Below, piece after piece: positions 62,933-64,000 of a DNA stretch of 64,000 nucleotides. The stretch's first letter is position 1, and each line of letters begins with the position of its first letter. This DNA comes from Fodinibius halophilus (GTDB lineage Bacteria; Bacteroidota; Rhodothermia; Balneolales; Balneolaceae), in the NCBI RefSeq assembly GCF_011059105.1, contig NZ_JAALLS010000002.1, positions 1-64,000 of the forward strand, given 5' to 3'. The notes below the pieces were generated by a model, which made no database searches, was not told the DNA's origin, and saw only the letters and a program-made list of their open reading frames with translations. A program made the translations under genes and the position numbers.

Positions 62933-63745
62933 ATGAAATACCGAGAGTTTGCCCCACCTGCCGACTTGCAGCACATCGTTCACTTTTATTGGACTCTGTC
63001 CACGGATAACACCGCCCCGGCTTTTTCTCCCTTTCAAACGATTGCCAATGGTTGTACGGGACTCATCTATCATCATACAAATAACAAGCTGGCTTTTGCT
63101 GAAGACGGTACTAACAAGCTTCCCCGCCTATTTTTGTATGGGCAATTTACCAGTCATGGAGCGCTTTATATGTCTCCCGGCGCCCAGATCATAGGCATCA
63201 CCTTTCATCCCCATATTCTTAAAATGCTTTTCGGATTGGATGCAAATGAGGTCACCGACCAAGCCATTGACGCAGATCTTATCACTCCGGGCTTAGTCAA
63301 TAAACTACAACAAGCGGAAACCGCTGAACAATGCTTTCAGCTTTTTTCAACCTTTCTCCGACAGCACATCCGGCAGAAAGAAAGCAGTAATTTTGCCATT
63401 GCCCACAGCATCGACCGGATCATTCAGTCCGGGGGCAATATCCCAACTCACAAATTGTATAAGTCCCTTAATATTTCAGAGCGTCAGTTTGAACGTCGCT
63501 TTAAACAGAATGTTGGGCTCACACCTAAGTTTTTCTCCCGGGTTATTCGTTTTAAATACGCCCTGAACCAGGTTCGTAACAACAACTACCAGCTGCTTTC
63601 CGATATCGCCTTTGATAATGGCTACGCCGATCAATCTCATTTTACAAGAGAATTCAAAGAGTTTGCCGGGTTGAAGCCCAGTGGATACCGCTCCAGAGAA
63701 GCCACCTTCCTCTGCCAAAAGCTAGAGCAAGCAGTTGCCGTATAG
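62933..63745 (+). CDS. AraC-family transcriptional regulator
   Basis: A 270-residue regulator. The N-terminal domain (HIVHFYWTLSTDN; LFLYGQFTSHGALYMSPGAQIIGITFHP) is of the DUF6597 type found in Bacteroidota AraC proteins. The C-terminal double HTH is clear: LNISERQFERRFKQNVGLTPKFFSRVIRF and IAFDNGYADQSHFTREFKEFAGLKPSGYR. The target and ligand are unknown. Confidence 0.94.
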   Translation: MKYREFAPPADLQHIVHFYWTLSTDNTAPAFSPFQTIANGCTGLIYHHTNNKLAFAEDGTNKLPRLFLYGQFTSHGALYMSPGAQIIGITFHPHILKMLFGLDANEVTDQAIDADLITPGLVNKLQQAETAEQCFQLFSTFLRQHIRQKESSNFAIAHSIDRIIQSGGNIPTHKLYKSLNISERQFERRFKQNVGLTPKFFSRVIRFKYALNQVRNNNYQLLSDIAFDNGYADQSHFTREFKEFAGLKPSGYRSREATFLCQKLEQAVAV

Positions 63746-63940
63746 AGGACTCCATCCATAATACATTAACCTAACTACCCAGAGAGACACCTCTAAAAAG
63801 AGATGTCGGTTTTATTCTATTGAGCCGATTGTCCATTCCCTATCCTACTCTCACAAGAAAAACAGGCAACACTTCGGCGACAAAGTGTATTGCTGATAAC
63901 AGAGAACATTTCCAAAGAGTAACCTAACCAGATATTAATT

Positions 63941-64000
63941 ATGGATGTATTTATCACCGGGGCAACCGGATATATAGGCTTTAATATAGCTACAACTTTT
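63941..64000 (+). CDS. SDR/NAD-dependent epimerase-like gene, 5' part
   Basis: The first 20 codons are visible and the gene runs off the window. They read MDVFITGATGYIGFNIATTF, the Rossmann dinucleotide-binding start TGATGYIG of extended short-chain dehydrogenases/epimerases. The substrate cannot be predicted from so little. Confidence 0.85.
   Translation, partial: MDVFITGATGYIGFNIATTF

Overview
The window looks like chromosome of a Balneolota/Bacteroidota-type Gram-negative bacterium (Fodinibius/Balneola-like; inferred from gene families, not from a search). Pointers are the DUF5916 outer-membrane protein, secreted TPR-CHAT proteins, small ECF sigma/anti-sigma pairs, a porin-like barrel, M14 and M28 secreted peptidases, frequent TTG starts and few strong Shine-Dalgarno sequences. 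I see no rRNA, tRNA, CRISPR array, complete transposase or phage genes.

Layout. 1-5.3 kb: ECF sigma factor with a HEAT-repeat anti-sigma-like partner, a YdjM-like membrane hydrolase and a DUF5916 protein. 5.4-9.9 kb: a decayed PhoX-type phosphatase gene, DoxX, a porin-like protein, then a repeat-rich stretch with decayed REP-associated transposase (RAYT) copies. A 129-bp MITE-like element with 5-bp target duplications sits inside both the phoX relic and a RAYT relic. 9.9-14.6 kb: a receiver-only response regulator, two YceI-like proteins and an NtrC-type regulator/histidine kinase pair. The porin gene, the YceI genes and the receiver gene each have a -24/-12 (sigma-54) promoter and share 14-bp palindromes of the form TTGCA-N4-TGCAA, so I read this as one local sigma-54 regulon.

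15-33 kb: three noncoding repeat units, an HTH protein, Nudix hydrolase, CDP-alcohol phosphatidyltransferase, FtsY, two TPR-CHAT proteins with an unannotated 34-residue acidic peptide gene between them, M28 peptidase, ScpA, an ECF sigma/TPR anti-sigma pair, RuvB and MetK. 33-46 kb: an AsmA-like protein, M14 carboxypeptidase, a baeRF-like protein, an Nramp relative lacking the usual metal ligands, an AT-rich restriction-modification pair whose methyltransferase carries an N-terminal MerR-type HTH and faces four exact 10-bp-spaced repeats, then DUF1697, a WYL regulator and an ECF41 module (carboxymuconolactone decarboxylase plus sigma factor) with a textbook ECF41 promoter.

46-64 kb: accessory stress and detoxification genes: a UvrA-like protein between two copies of a REP-plus-promoter repeat, DinB-family proteins, DUF1203, a PaiB-like protein, a split Ada system (AraC-MGMT protein and a separate Ada zinc-domain protein), LysE-type exporter, DCC protein, AlkA-type glycosylase, an ArsR-SRPBCC-VOC operon, SulP permease, DUF72, a small HMA-like protein, an AraC regulator and the start of an SDR-type epimerase cut by the window end.
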